From contig CM034534.1 in the NCBI GenBank assembly GCA_020002185.1, forward strand, positions 65,112,304-65,176,303: a DNA stretch of 64,000 nucleotides, in the 5' to 3' direction. Position numbers and translations under genes: made by a program. Positions 10,773 to 20,112 of the stretch are shown piece after piece. The notes under the pieces were generated by a model. The model saw only the letters and a program-made list of their open reading frames with translations. It did no database searches and was not told the origin of the DNA. How positions within the stretch are numbered: position 1 is the stretch's first letter; the number at the start of each line of letters is the position of its first letter. The stretch comes from Paraescarpia echinospica. Its lineage: Eukaryota > Annelida > Polychaeta > Sabellida > Siboglinidae.

Positions 10773-10795
10773 TGACGTCACTGTTTATATAAAGC
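10773..10795 (-). promoter_or_regulatory. Promoter of the spliced gene: TATA box and CRE
   Basis: TTTATATAAA (minus strand, about 10785-10794) lies about 30 bp upstream of the exon-1 ATG at 10755. A perfect TGACGTCA (CREB/ATF site) sits at 10773-10780 between them. The very short leader implied is unusual, but the arrangement resembles compact viral promoters. Confidence 0.6.
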
Positions 10796-11050
10796 GCTTA
10801 TGTAACTGTTTGTAAGTCTTTAAAACGACCGTTAAAGGTGAAATGTGAGCAAACTAAGCGGCCTATAATAGTCAGTGGGGCCTAGAGAATCTTATGGTAA
10901 CTTTATATTAGGAAATAAAAGTGGCGTTCTGTTAGTGCACTAGGCTGACCGAGAGATTTTTTTCAGTTTTAGTAACCTTGTAAGAGTCGGCTGCTTTGCG
11001 GCTCGCGTGCGCTCGCTCACGGGGGCCGCGTGCGGGCCGCGTGCAAAGCG

Positions 11051-11060
11051 CTTATATAGG
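11051..11060 (+). promoter_or_regulatory. TATA box of the RPA-like gene
   Basis: CTTATATAGG, about 90 bp upstream of the ATG at 11145. The region from 10796 to 11050 between it and the divergent minus-strand promoter holds no ORF and is a shared control region. Confidence 0.55.
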
Positions 11061-11144
11061 GACTGGGCGGAGAACGTCTAAGTATCGTCGCTGTCGTGTT
11101 GCTACCGTTGCAGTAACTTTGTGTGTTGCAGAGCGTTGTTGATC

Positions 11145-11801
11145 ATGTCGCCGCCTGTCGCGCACGGAGAGGCACCGCCAAAGAGGGGCAGCAAGCTGAG
11201 GGAGGGGCCAACGGTGGCGTCTGGTGGCAAAACGAAGCCGGCGTCGGAGGCCAGCGCGAAGGCGCTTCCGACGGCCGACGTGGCGCCTACTTTCGAGGCC
11301 GTGGTGAGTGCGTCCGAGGTATCGTTGAAAGAGTTCGTGCTGGCGTGCGATGGCACGTATAAGATTGTTACGCCCGTAACAATCGTTGGCGTGGCTTGGA
11401 AAAGCAAATGCACGTACATCGGCTGTGGCGTTTGCAAGCGCAAAGTGAGAGGTCTAGAAAGCGGTGGCCGGGTGTGCGCTGTACACGGTGTACAGGCAAA
11501 GGCGAAGACGTATTTTTCGGTGCGCGTTTTGGTGGAAGACGAAAAGGACGCCGACACTGAGGCCGGTATTTGGATCACCCTGTTCGACGAAGCTATTTCG
11601 GCGATAGGCGATTACAATGCCGATCATGTGTCAGGCCTGTTGCCCGACCAGTTGCGCAGTAGCTTTGTGGCGAGCCTGGTTGGCACAGTCTTGGAGCTGA
11701 CCGTGCACAAGGTCGTGTGGGGTGGCATACTCGACACGTATACGGTCCGTGAGGCGCGGGTTGTGACGAAGAAGGGGAGCGAGGCCGGCGTGTACGTTTG
11801 A
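11145..11801 (+). CDS. RPA1 DBD-C-like single-stranded DNA binding protein
   Basis: 218 residues from the ATG at 11145. A low-complexity basic N-terminus (about 1-55) is followed by a domain resembling the C-terminal OB fold (DBD-C) of replication protein A 70-kDa subunit: a zinc ribbon with CGVC (residues 94-97) and CAVH (111-114), then YFSVRVLVED, IWITLFDEAISAIG and a C-terminal helical segment. In RPA1 this fold has the same order: ribbon, Y-x-L-x-V strand, then a (V/I)TLF-like strand, and it mediates trimerisation and ssDNA binding. The ribbon is CxxC...CxxH rather than the vertebrate four-cysteine form. A protein-primed strand-displacement replicon needs an SSB, so the role fits. The frame is intact beside a broken polymerase. 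A possible splice to a downstream ORF could extend it. Confidence 0.6.
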   Translation: MSPPVAHGEAPPKRGSKLREGPTVASGGKTKPASEASAKALPTADVAPTFEAVVSASEVSLKEFVLACDGTYKIVTPVTIVGVAWKSKCTYIGCGVCKRKVRGLESGGRVCAVHGVQAKAKTYFSVRVLVEDEKDADTEAGIWITLFDEAISAIGDYNADHVSGLLPDQLRSSFVASLVGTVLELTVHKVVWGGILDTYTVREARVVTKKGSEAGVYV

Positions 11802-11870
11802 ATGACTAACGTTTGGCTAGTGTTCTGTAGACCGTTGTAATTGCTGCTTTGGTTATTGTTCTGTAGGACG
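11785..11870 (+). other. Possible intron after the RPA-like frame
   Basis: Around the stop codon lie a donor-like GTGTACG/GTACGT, a branch-like TGACTAAC and two TTCTGTAG acceptors (ending near 11829 and 11870). Splicing from about 11790 to the second acceptor would join the RPA-like frame in phase with the next ORF. Without transcripts this remains a hypothesis. Confidence 0.35.
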
Positions 11871-12398
11871 CTGTAATTGCTGCTGCGTTGCGCGGACTTA
11901 TCGACGCTGCTGACGAGTGCGCACCCCCTGCCGAGAAGTGCGCTAAGAAGGAATCGACGCCACGCCTTGCCGGCGCCAACGACCCTCCACCGCTGGCGAG
12001 AGAAGAAGAAGGGATATCGTATTGGCCTGAGGCGGAAGACACGCAGCCCATGCCACCGCACGACCTGGTGAGCGACGCCGGGACGCCCACGTACGTTGCA
12101 TTAACCCCGGTGGTGGTGGTGGTGGCGCCAGACGAAGCAGCAGCTGTGCCATTAACCCCGGCGGCGACAGCGGACGCCGCAGCAGCCGTGCCATCGTCGC
12201 CACTGCCTCTGGCCGTGCTGTCAGTTTCGTCGGAAGACTTCATACCGTGGGCCCGCAACAAACGCCCTGTGATCGTGGGCACGCTTCAGGCCGATTCGGA
12301 GTGGAACGTTCTGCACTCGTACGCCGGTCGTCAGCGCTGTATGATGTCCACGTTTGCCGAGCTAATCGGCGAGCGCGTGATGGACGCCGCGCGCCAAG
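11871..12398 (+). CDS. Unknown ORF or exon downstream of the RPA-like gene
   Basis: The frame is open from the second acceptor-like TTCTGTAG (ending 11870). It encodes a short N-terminus, a low-complexity P/A/V-rich linker and a compact segment (SSEDFIPWARNKRPVIVGTL, then SYAGRQRCMMSTFAELIGER). A consensus donor G|GTGAGT occurs near 12398. No ATG opens the frame near its start, supporting an internal exon. Its GC-rich codon use resembles the rest of the element. I do not recognise the family. Confidence 0.4.
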
Positions 12399-12540
12399 AA
12401 TGTGGTGAGTGCCCCCTGAGGAGGGGTGCCCCTTCGTTCACATGTGCGGCTACAGGGGAAGGAAGCCGAGCCGGCGGTACAACATTCTGTACGAAAACGT
12501 GGCGGCCCTGAATGTGTGCTTTTTTCAACATCACTCGACA

Positions 12541-12755
12541 GCTTTCTACAGCAGACGTTGTTGCTCCCCGCTATTCGTATACTCTCGTTACTGGAGGAGC
12601 GTTGCGTGCGCGGCGATCGCGCCTCGGAGGGCGCCCTCATGCGCCAGGTGGCCGACTGGCTCATGGGGACGGATTGGACGGCGCCGTTCGACCGTGCTCT
12701 GTTGGAGGTCGCCGTGCAGTATTACCTGTTGAAAAGGGCATGTCTCGACGTCTGA
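12541..12755 (+). CDS. Candidate last exon of the same unknown gene
   Basis: Follows acceptor-like sites (CTCGACAG, CTACAG) after a T-rich tract. It encodes a helical segment (LLLPAIRILSLLEE, ADWLMGTDWTAPFDRALLEV) ending in CLDV at a TGA. The frame does not join in phase with the GTGAGT donor at 12398 by simple splicing, so either an indel has occurred or the exon model is wrong. Confidence 0.35.
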
Positions 12756-12763
12756 CGTATTCG

Positions 12764-13150
12764 CCGCCGAAAGCTTAATTTTTGCCTATGAACATTTAGT
12801 AATTGAACATTGCATTTCGCTATGGCATAAAGCCTTATTATTATTAGTAGGTACGCCGATGAACATTAGCAGGAAATTGAATAGTAAAGCCGATGAACTT
12901 AATCGGGCGGCCTATAGTCCGCTGTTGCGCCCCTAAAGCGTTATTATTTACATTCTCCGCCGAACGCTTAATTTTTGCCTATGAACATTTAGTAATTGAA
13001 CATTGCATTTCGCTATGGCATAAAGCCTTATTATTATTATTATTAGTAGGTACGCCGATGAACATTAGCAGGAAATTGAATAGTAAAGCCGATGAACTTA
13101 ATCGGGCGGCCTATAGTCCGCTGTTGCGCCCCTAAAGCGTTATTATTTAC
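12764..13150 (+). repeat. Tandem duplication of a 193-bp unit
   Basis: Copy one is 12764-12956 and copy two 12957-13150, nearly identical apart from a longer TTA run in the second. Fragments of the unit (GGCATAAAGCCT) recur to about 13295. No ORF of note. Confidence 0.85.
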
Positions 13151-13825
13151 TCAGCTGTGGCATAAGCCCCCGCCGAACACTTAGTAGCGATGAACATTTT
13201 CATTTTGCTATAGGCCGTTGTTGGAGGCGCAAAGCCTTATTATTTACTCTGCTGTGGCATAAAGCCTCTTTACTGTTTACCGTGGCATAAAGCCTTACCG
13301 TGGTGGTGATGTAGTAGTAGTAGTACGAGACTGCTTAATAAAACGTATGAAAACAAAAATCAATTCCCGCCTCCTGTTGTTGCCATCCAAAAAAAAACAC
13401 GCACGTCGCTGACATTCAATGCCTGTCCAACTGCTGCGCAAAAAAAAAACACTCCGGGAGCAGCTGACAGCCGAAATTTCTACTACAAAACGTAAACAAA
13501 AACTTTGCCGCCGTATCCGGGCGCCACTGACAGGCGAACCGGGAGCAGCTGACAGCCGAAATTTCTACTACAAAACGTAAACAAAAACTTTGCCGCCGGG
13601 CGCCGCTGACAGGCGAACTGCCAAACGTAAAACTATCCCTCGACGGGGGCAGCGCTGCCACCTGTCGGCCACCACAAAAACGTTGCTCCCCTGTCGCCAC
13701 CTCGGCGGTCCACGGACAACGGGGGCAGCAGTGCCGCCACATAACGGATAACAATTGTCACATTACTGTACCAGGAGAAAACCGCCGCCGCCGTCGTTTA
13801 GAAAGCCCCTAGCGGGCGTTAGGGC
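13151..13825. other. Polymerase upstream region with short duplications
   Basis: Noncoding. A segment starting CGGGAGCAGCTGACAGCC (about 13455-13513) is repeated at about 13549-13607 and in part again afterwards. AATAAA at about 13337 could end the upstream plus-strand transcript. Confidence 0.6.
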
Positions 13826-13836
13826 GGCCATATAAG
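13826..13836 (+). promoter_or_regulatory. TATA box of the PolB gene
   Basis: GGCCATATAAG lies about 55 bp before the first in-frame ATG at 13887. Confidence 0.6.
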
Positions 13837-13886
13837 TGGCGTCGACGCGCCTCGTCGTAGTTAATAGCGCGCCGCCTAGACCGACG

Positions 13887-16800
13887 ATGCACGTGTGTCC
13901 GAAATGCGATCGATCGTTCGTCCATCTTTGGCATTTGTCGAATCATCTAAAAACATGCGGCAGCGATGAATACGTATGCCCGAAATGCGATCGATCGTTC
14001 GCGCTGCGCGCCCAAATATTGCGGCATCTGCGAATTTGCGGCGGTGTCGCCGATGAGGTGTGTCCAAAATGCAATCGACCGTTCGACGGTCACGCCGATA
14101 GCCATTTATGTCGCGATGACGACGTCGTCGACGACGACCTACAGAGCGTCGTGCGCGACTACTGGGCGAGCATCCGTACGTCCGTGGCGCGCGGACCCGT
14201 TCAATCTAGGTATAGTTTCCATTTGTCCGGCCACGGGGATACGGCCGCACACGAAGCCCAACTACGACTGATGTTCGAGGCGCAGACTCGGGCCTTTAAA
14301 ATAAACTTATCGTACGGGTTTATTCTGCGGCACAGAGAGACGGGCCGACTACGTTACTACCATTCTTCGTGTAACTGTTGCGGCCGCTATCTCGAGTCTC
14401 CCGTCCTCGTTTCCGACACCGCGTCATTCGAACGCTTCCTCGACGCCACCCGACAGCCCGACGTTCTGCAGTACGTGATCGCGCAGCGCCCCGACTCGGG
14501 GTGGATCGCCGAGTTGGTAACGAACGTTACGTACTTCCTCAACGCCATCATCCACCATCCTATCGGGTGCGCCCGTCAGCAGCCCCTCCCCGCCTATCTG
14601 CGCCGCAACACGGGGCTCGTCAGCCTAGTGAACGATCGCCGCGGGCATCCGTACGCCGACAACCTGTGCCTCTTCCGCTGTCTGGCGCTGCATCGGGGCG
14701 CCGACTTTCGCGCTGACGATTTGACGGCCGCCGCCTTAAGGCTCTACGCCGACTACGGCGACCAACCCTACTGCGCGTTCGCCGGCATCCCGCTGAACGA
14801 ACTCGACCGGGTGGCGGCGGCCTTCGAAACGAATTTGACCGTGTATCGGCTGTCGGCGGAGGACGCCACCGCCGAAGTGGTCCGCCGCTCCCTCCATCGC
14901 TACCCGACCACCATGAGCGTCAATCTGTTCGAAACGCACTATTCCTTCATAGCCGACGTGTCGCTGTTCTGTCGTTCGTATCGATGCGGCAAGTGCGGCT
15001 ATGCGCTGTGGCGCACCGCCAATCGGCTGCGGCGTCACGAGGCGACGTGCGAGGGCGGCGTTCGCCACGTCTTTCCCGGCGGCGTCTACCACCCGACGCC
15101 GTCCGTGTTTCAGCAGCTGGAGGACGAGGGCGTCTACGTGGACGAACGCCTGCGCTACTATCCGTACAGGGCGACGTACGATTTTGAGTGCCACTTCGAC
15201 GATCACGATCTGCCGGCGGACAGCGCCAAATGCCGGTGGATAGCGCGACACGAACTACTCAGCGTGAGCGTCGCCTCGAACGTCCCCGGGCACGAGACGG
15301 CGCGCTGCTTCGTGACGTCCGGCGATTCGGGCGACCTCGCGAAGCGCCTGATCGACGCCCTGGAGGCCATGAGCGAGGCGGCGTGCGCGGCTCTGCGGCC
15401 GTCGTTCGACGCGACCTTCGAGGCGATCGACGCGCTCGACGCCGAATGGCGGGCGCACGCGACGGTGGCGGAGGCGGCGCGCGATAAGAGCCCGTACACG
15501 GTGCTCGGCGACCGTCTGTGGCAGCACCTGCGCCGCCTCCCCGTCCTCGGCTTCAATTCGGGGAAGTACGACTTGAACTTCGTTAAGAAATATCTGACGC
15601 CGCTGTTCATGACCGACGAGACGCAGAGCATCTCGTCGGCGTTCACGATCAAGCGTCAGAACAACTTCATGTGCCTGGCGACGGCGACGCTCAAGTTCCT
15701 GGACATCACAAACTACCTGGCCCCCGGCGTCAGCTACGCCCGGTTTCTGAAGGCCTACGGCTGCGAGGCGACGAAGGGGCACTTCCCCTACGAGTACCTC
15801 GACGACCCGCGTAAACTGGCCGAGACCCGGCTGCCGCCGCGCGAGGCCTTCTACAGCCGCCTGAAGCGCGAAGGCATCTCGGCCGCCGAATAAGAGGGTT
15901 GCGCGCGGGTATGGCGCGACGAGGGGATGACGACGCTGCGGGACTACCTCGTGTGGTATAACAATAGGGACGTGGCGCCGTTACTGGAGGCCGTCGACAA
16001 GCAGTTCGCCTTCTATCGGCAGCGCCGTATCGACATGTTCAAGGACGCCATCAGCGTGCCGGGCCTGACGCTGCTGTATCTATTCAACGATCTGCCGTCG
16101 TCGCTCCACTTCACGCTCTTCAACGAATCGAACAAGGACCTGCACCGGCTCCTACAGTCGCAGATCGTCGGCGGCCCCTCGATCATTTTCGCGCGCTATC
16201 ACGAGGCCGGCGTGACCGCCCTTCGGCGCGAGGAGTACGGCGAGTCGGCGCGTCCCTGTCGCTCTATTGTCGGCTTCGACGCAAACGGCCTCTACCTATG
16301 GGCGATCACGCAGGAGATGCCGACGGGGTGATACACGCGCCGGCGCGCGGACAACGCCTTTCGGCCGGAGCGCGTACACCGCTACGGCCGCCTGGCCGTC
16401 GAGAGGCTGACGTGGGAGGCGGCGCGGACGGGGGCTCACATACGTCACCAGCTCAACGGGCGCGAGAAGCGCGTCGGCAAGTACCGGGTTGACGGCTGGT
16501 GTGGCGCGACGCGGACGGCGTACCAGTTCCAAGGGTGCTTCTTCCACGGCTGTCCGTGCACGGGGAGGGAGACGAACGCGGTGAACGGTAAGCCGATGAG
16601 CCAACTGTACGCCGAGACGGCCGCCGTCACGGCCTACCTTCGCCGCTTCGTCGCCGTCGTCGAGATGTGGGAGTGCCAGTGGCGCGCGACGAGACCGCCG
16701 CCGCCGCCGCCGCGGAGCTGGACCGGCGACGGCGCCGTGACGCGGCCGACGATCCTGAAGGCCGTGCTCGACGGCACGCTGTTCGGCCTCGTCGAGTGCG

Positions 16801-17993
16801 ACATCGCCGTTCCGGCGGCGCTGCGCGACGCCTTCGCCGAGATGCAGCCGATCTTCAAGAACGCCTACATCGAGCGCGACGATCTCAGCCCGTTCATGCG
16901 TCGCTACGCCGAAACGCACGACCTCCTCGTCCGGCCTCAGCGCACGCTCGTGGGGAGCTTCTTCGGCGTCAAGATTCTGCTCGCGACGCCGCTACTGCGG
17001 TGGTATCTGCGGCACGGCCTCGTCGTCGAGCGGGTCTACCAGATCGTCGAGTACGAGCCGGTCGCGTGCTTTCGCCGCTTCGGCGACACGGTCTCCGCCG
17101 CGCGACGCGCGTGCGACGACGACCCCGACAAGGCCATCATCGCCGACACGTTTAAACTGCTCGGCAACAGTTCCTACGGGAATACGATCACGCGCGTCGA
17201 CCTGCACCGCAACATCAAGTTCTGCACGGCCGCCGGCGCCTCGACGCTGATCAATAATCGTCGCTTCCGTCAGCTCGACGTGGTCGTCCCCGACGACCTC
17301 TACGAGGTGGCGCTGAACAAGCGAACCGTCCGGTACGCGCTGCCCGTCCAGATCGGCTACTTCGTCTATCAGTACGCCAAACTGCGCATGCTGGAGTTTT
17401 ATTACGACTTCATCGCCGCCTATATTCCGCGCCCCCTGTTCCAGTACTGCGCGATGGACACGGACTCGGCGTATTTGAGCCTCGCGGGGCGCCGACTCGA
17501 CGAGCTCGTGGCGGCGGCCAAACGCGAACACTACTTTCGACACCGCGGCGAGTGGTTCCCGTCGGAACACTGCGACGCGCACGCGAAGGCGTACTTGCGG
17601 TGCCGGCTCGCCGGCCGAGCGTGGGACGCGCCCGACGAGTGTTGCGCGCGTCGTCGCCGGTACGACAAGCGAACGCCGGGGCTCTTCAAAGAGGAATGGT
17701 CCGGCCGCGGAATCGTCGCCCTCTGCAGCAAGACGTACTACTGTTTCGGTGGCGACGACGGCGGCGACAAGTACAGTACGAAGGGGCTGAGCAAGCGTCA
17801 GAACTACGTCGACAAGGACGCCTTCCTCGACGTGCTGCGCCGCCAACGGAGCGGCGGCGGCCGGAACCGCGGCTTCCAAGTGAAGGAGTCGTCCGTGCTG
17901 ACGTACGTTCAGGAGCGCGCGGCGTTGAGCTACTTCTACGCCAAACGGCGCGTGCTCGACGACGGCGTCACCACGGCGCCGATACTCGTATAA
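13887..17993 (+). pseudogene. polB: Protein-primed family B DNA polymerase with two in-frame stops
   Basis: One frame of about 1368 codons, interrupted by TAA at 15891-15893 and TGA at 16329-16331, with conserved PolB sequence continuing in the same frame after each. From the ATG at 13887 the order is: three CPKC-type zinc fingers (about residues 4-72); an OTU-protease-like segment with DNLCLFRCLALH (from 258) and a HYSF histidine (351); exonuclease motif I YDFE (about 431-434) and II GFNSGKYD (to 562); ExoIII-like LDITNYL; polymerase motif A FDANGLY (16275); FFHGC; motif B KLLGNSSYG (17154); motif C DTDS (17457); and KTYY (KxY). Protein-primed PolBs replicate linear genomes from a terminal protein. 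Both stops fall in conserved sequence without any frameshift, suggesting recent decay. I chose the ATG over an upstream GTG frame extension. The next gene converges from the right. Confidence 0.93.
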
Positions 17994-17999
17994 CGAGGG

Positions 18000-18066
18000 A
18001 CCTCCCTCCCTACCCCCTAGGGGTAGGGACCTACCTAGGGGTAGGGACCCCTAGGGACCTAGGGGA
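18000..18066. repeat. GC-rich palindromic repeat downstream of PolB
   Basis: Reiterated CCCCTAGGGGTAGGGAC-type units form nested palindromes immediately after the PolB stop. The RNA could fold into a hairpin ahead of the polyadenylation signal. Confidence 0.7.
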
Positions 18067-18093
18067 CTATGTATGTATGTATGTGTGCGTGCG

Positions 18094-18135
18094 AATAAAA
18101 ATGCGAACACTCGGTACAGTTTTCATCGTTTTATT
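18094..18135. terminator. Overlapping polyadenylation signals of convergent units
   Basis: AATAAA on the plus strand at 18094-18099 serves PolB; AATAAA on the minus strand (TTTATT at 18130-18135) serves the protease side. The two transcription units meet here with about 300 bp between their stop codons. Confidence 0.65.
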
Positions 18136-18298
18136 TAACTTCGGTAATAGCAAGCGATAGCGCAATAATACAACCTCACTACTTCGGTCTTGCCTGCCTA
18201 GCGCGGCGAGGAGCCCGCGACCGGCGGGTCCGACAAAGTCGGTTCGGATTCTCGGTCGTCTAATAATAATAATAACAACAAGCGATAATAGGCAGCGT
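18136..18298. other. 3' untranslated spacer
   Basis: Short noncoding stretch between the polyadenylation signals and the protease stop, with a small AATAAT microsatellite near 18265. Confidence 0.5.
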
Positions 18299-18748
18299 TC
18301 AATGAGGCTTTAGCCAGTCGAATACGAGACAGTCGTTGGCCACCCTATCGGGGCCGAACAGGCACTGGAAGCCGCTTAGCGGCATTCCGCTGCACCGTAA
18401 GAGCAGGTAGGTGACGCAATATTGTCCGCACACGTTAGATACGCCGCTCTGCAGTCGCTTGTCGTTGTGCGTCCACGAGTCGCAGTTGCGGTTCAGGAAG
18501 TCGCGGAAGTCGGCGTGCAGCGGCGGACGGCCGTACGAATCGAAGTACTCGCCTCGCCGGTCGGCGCCCACGTAGACGGCCACCCAGTGCTCTCCCGGTT
18601 CGTCGCCGTCGTCGGTGTTGCACACGAACGCCGTCGGGTAGGCGGTGAGCCGCCGCCCCGGCAGCTCGTCTTTGGGCACGACGCCTACGACGATGTTTTT
18701 AGTGTACGCGTCGATCGCCAGGCGACGCATCAGCTGAAACGTGTCCAT
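18299..18748 (-). CDS. Adenain-like (Ulp1-fold) cysteine protease of the Polinton
   Basis: 149 residues from the ATG at 18746-18748. The catalytic arrangement of adenovirus-type maturation proteases is present: GEHWVAVYV with the catalytic His, YFDSYGRPP with the Asp, and VCGQYCVTYLLL with the Gln and Cys. The family processes capsid precursors in adenoviruses and is a Polinton hallmark. The frame is intact and of usual length for a compact adenain. An upstream extension of the frame overlaps the integrase remnant and is not protein-like, so I place the start at this ATG. It stands directly after a stop that closes a short integrase-like tail in another frame. Confidence 0.85.
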   Translation of the reverse strand: MDTFQLMRRLAIDAYTKNIVVGVVPKDELPGRRLTAYPTAFVCNTDDGDEPGEHWVAVYVGADRRGEYFDSYGRPPLHADFRDFLNRNCDSWTHNDKRLQSGVSNVCGQYCVTYLLLRCSGMPLSGFQCLFGPDRVANDCLVFDWLKPH

Positions 18749-19269
18749 CTCAGAAGTCGTACACGACGTTCCGGTTCTTGTCGACTTCGAGCACCGTCTC
18801 GAACGTTCAGAAACTCCGTCCCCTTCTCGGTCTGCAGGACGTGCGGCGGCGACAACAGCAGCCCCTCGAAGGCCGCGACGAGCGCCGGACCGGATTTGCG
18901 CTTCAACGGAACGCACCACGCCCGCTTCGAGAAGACGTCGATGACCGTCAATAGGAACGCTATGCCGTCGTTGTGCTTTTTCAGTTTAGCCACGTCGACG
19001 AGATCGGCTTGCCACTGCTGGTTTCGACCGCCCACGATAACGCGACGTCGCTTAAATCGGCGCCTAACCGGCTTGTGAAGCGTATAGGCGTCCTGCGCCG
19101 CCAGCCACCGCCCGACGACCGGCTTGGGCAACGCGGACGACCGGTGCAACGCGTCGACGCCGCCATAACTGCCTGCCCGTTTCGGGTCGAAGTAGGCGCG
19201 CTTCAGTAGACCGTCGCGTTGTTGGCGCTCTCGTTGCGCACCACGAGTCCGCCGGGGCACCACCGCCAT
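18730..19269 (-). pseudogene. Polinton retrovirus-type integrase, internally deleted
   Basis: Starts at the ATG at 19267-19269. The N-terminal part is well preserved: LLKRAYFDPKRAGSYGG (a Polinton-integrase opening), WLAAQDAYTLHKP, then the rve catalytic core with the first Asp in WQADLVDV and the INVFSKRAW-like strand (here TVIDVFSKRAW). The second catalytic position reads TEKGTEFLN, with Glu where the family has Asp. After that point the core breaks off: the region with the third catalytic Glu and most of the C-terminal domain is missing. A short tail in another frame (TVLEVDKNRNVVYDF) then ends two bases before the protease ATG. Substitution plus deletion make this copy unable to integrate. 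Confidence 0.85.
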
Positions 19270-19382
19270 GGAGCGCGCGGCGCCGACGACGACGATACGG
19301 CGAACAAGAGGGCGGCGACGATGACCGCCGCAATTACGACGGCTACGACGACGACGAGTACTGATCTTCGGGCGGGGGGCAT
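19203..19382 (-). CDS. 59-residue single-pass membrane protein candidate
   Basis: ATG at 19380-19382, stop at 19203-19205. A short basic start (MPPARRS) is followed by an uninterrupted hydrophobic helix of about 25 residues (VLVVVVAVVIAAVIVAALLF), a serine run and a polar tail ending NESANNATVY with two possible N-glycosylation sites. It overlaps the integrase 5' end by 67 nt in another frame. Small membrane proteins occur in many viruses of this lineage, but I cannot name a family; the frame could be a product of the valine-rich GTC repeat. Confidence 0.4.
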   Translation of the reverse strand: MPPARRSVLVVVVAVVIAAVIVAALLFAVSSSSAPRAPWRWCPGGLVVRNESANNATVY

Positions 19383-19413
19383 CCTCTACGGGGGGCGCGC
19401 GCTAAAAGCTGGA

Positions 19414-20112
19414 CTACGGCATACGCTCGACGGACCGAGTGCGCCCCTTTCGCTTCTGCTCGCGCTCGACGGACCGAGTGCGCCCCTTTCGCTTCTGCTC
19501 GCGCTGTATATACGCCCGACGCTGGGGGTTGCCGACGAATTCCATAGGGACGTTCAGCCGCCTTATATGGTCGCCGAACGCTTCCCAGCCAACCGGCGCG
19601 GGGGACCTCTTACGCGTTCGCATGAGATCGTTCACGAGATCTACCATATTGCTTCCGGCGATAGGCGTACCGTCGTACACGAGCTCCGCTCGATCGTTCC
19701 AGCGAATCAGCGGGTCGGCCTTCAGTCGCGTCAACAGGAGGCGGGCCTTTTCTTTCAGCACTTTCGGTACGCTCTTCACGACCTCGCTCTCCATCTCCCC
19801 CGGTAATTGATCGGACGTAAACGGCGGCGGCGGCGGCGGCTGATCGGACGACGACGACTCGTTCTTCACTACGGACACGCGCATCGGCTGCTGCGCACGA
19901 GACGCCTCCATGGCGTTGTAACGACTCAGCAGTTGATTGTACGCCGCCACCTTTTCGCCTTCGGATAAATCTGCACGCTCGAGAACGGCTTTCATATCGC
20001 TGTCCAGGCTACTCATCACACGCGACGTGGTCGTGGTCGGTTGCGATAGTAACGGAAGTAGACGCTCCACCAACCGGGGGTCTACCAGCGCCATCTTCTT
20101 CGCGTGCTGCAT
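19414..20112 (-). CDS. Conserved Polinton-associated protein of unknown function (232 aa)
   Basis: Starts at the ATG at 20110-20112, which shares its A with the TGA of the upstream gene. The N-terminal helical part (MSSLDSDMKAVLERADLSEG, YNQLLSRYN) leads through a proline run (PPPPPPFTSDQ) into a compact C-terminal domain (VPKVLKEKARLLLTRLKADP, IRWNDRAELVYDGTPIAGSN, VDLVNDLMRTRK). I recall similar proteins beside ATPase genes of invertebrate Polinton-like elements, but give no function. The last residues are a tandem duplication of a 36-bp unit (EQKRKGRTRSVER twice), a basic tail that may bind nucleic acid. Confidence 0.65.
   Translation of the reverse strand: MQHAKKMALVDPRLVERLLPLLSQPTTTTSRVMSSLDSDMKAVLERADLSEGEKVAAYNQLLSRYNAMEASRAQQPMRVSVVKNESSSSDQPPPPPPFTSDQLPGEMESEVVKSVPKVLKEKARLLLTRLKADPLIRWNDRAELVYDGTPIAGSNMVDLVNDLMRTRKRSPAPVGWEAFGDHIRRLNVPMEFVGNPQRRAYIQREQKRKGRTRSVEREQKRKGRTRSVERMP
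19429..19503. repeat. 36-bp direct duplication in the basic tail
   Basis: Two identical copies of a unit starting CTCGACGGACCGAGTGCG, in frame within the 232-aa gene. Confidence 0.9.

Noticed and set aside
11102..12282. Minus-strand ORFs opposite the RPA-like gene
   Set aside because: Low-complexity Ser/Ala/Gly text created by GC-rich codons of the other strand.
13836..13886. GTG start for PolB at 13836
   Set aside because: Eukaryotic genes start at ATG; the first in-frame ATG is 13887, just before the first zinc finger and after a TATA box.
15203..17879. Long minus-strand ORFs opposite PolB
   Set aside because: GC-rich antisense shadows; all conserved motifs are on the plus strand.
18749..18919. 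N-terminal extension of the protease frame
   Set aside because: Reads through integrase remnant in the wrong frame; the ATG at 18748 gives a normal adenain length.
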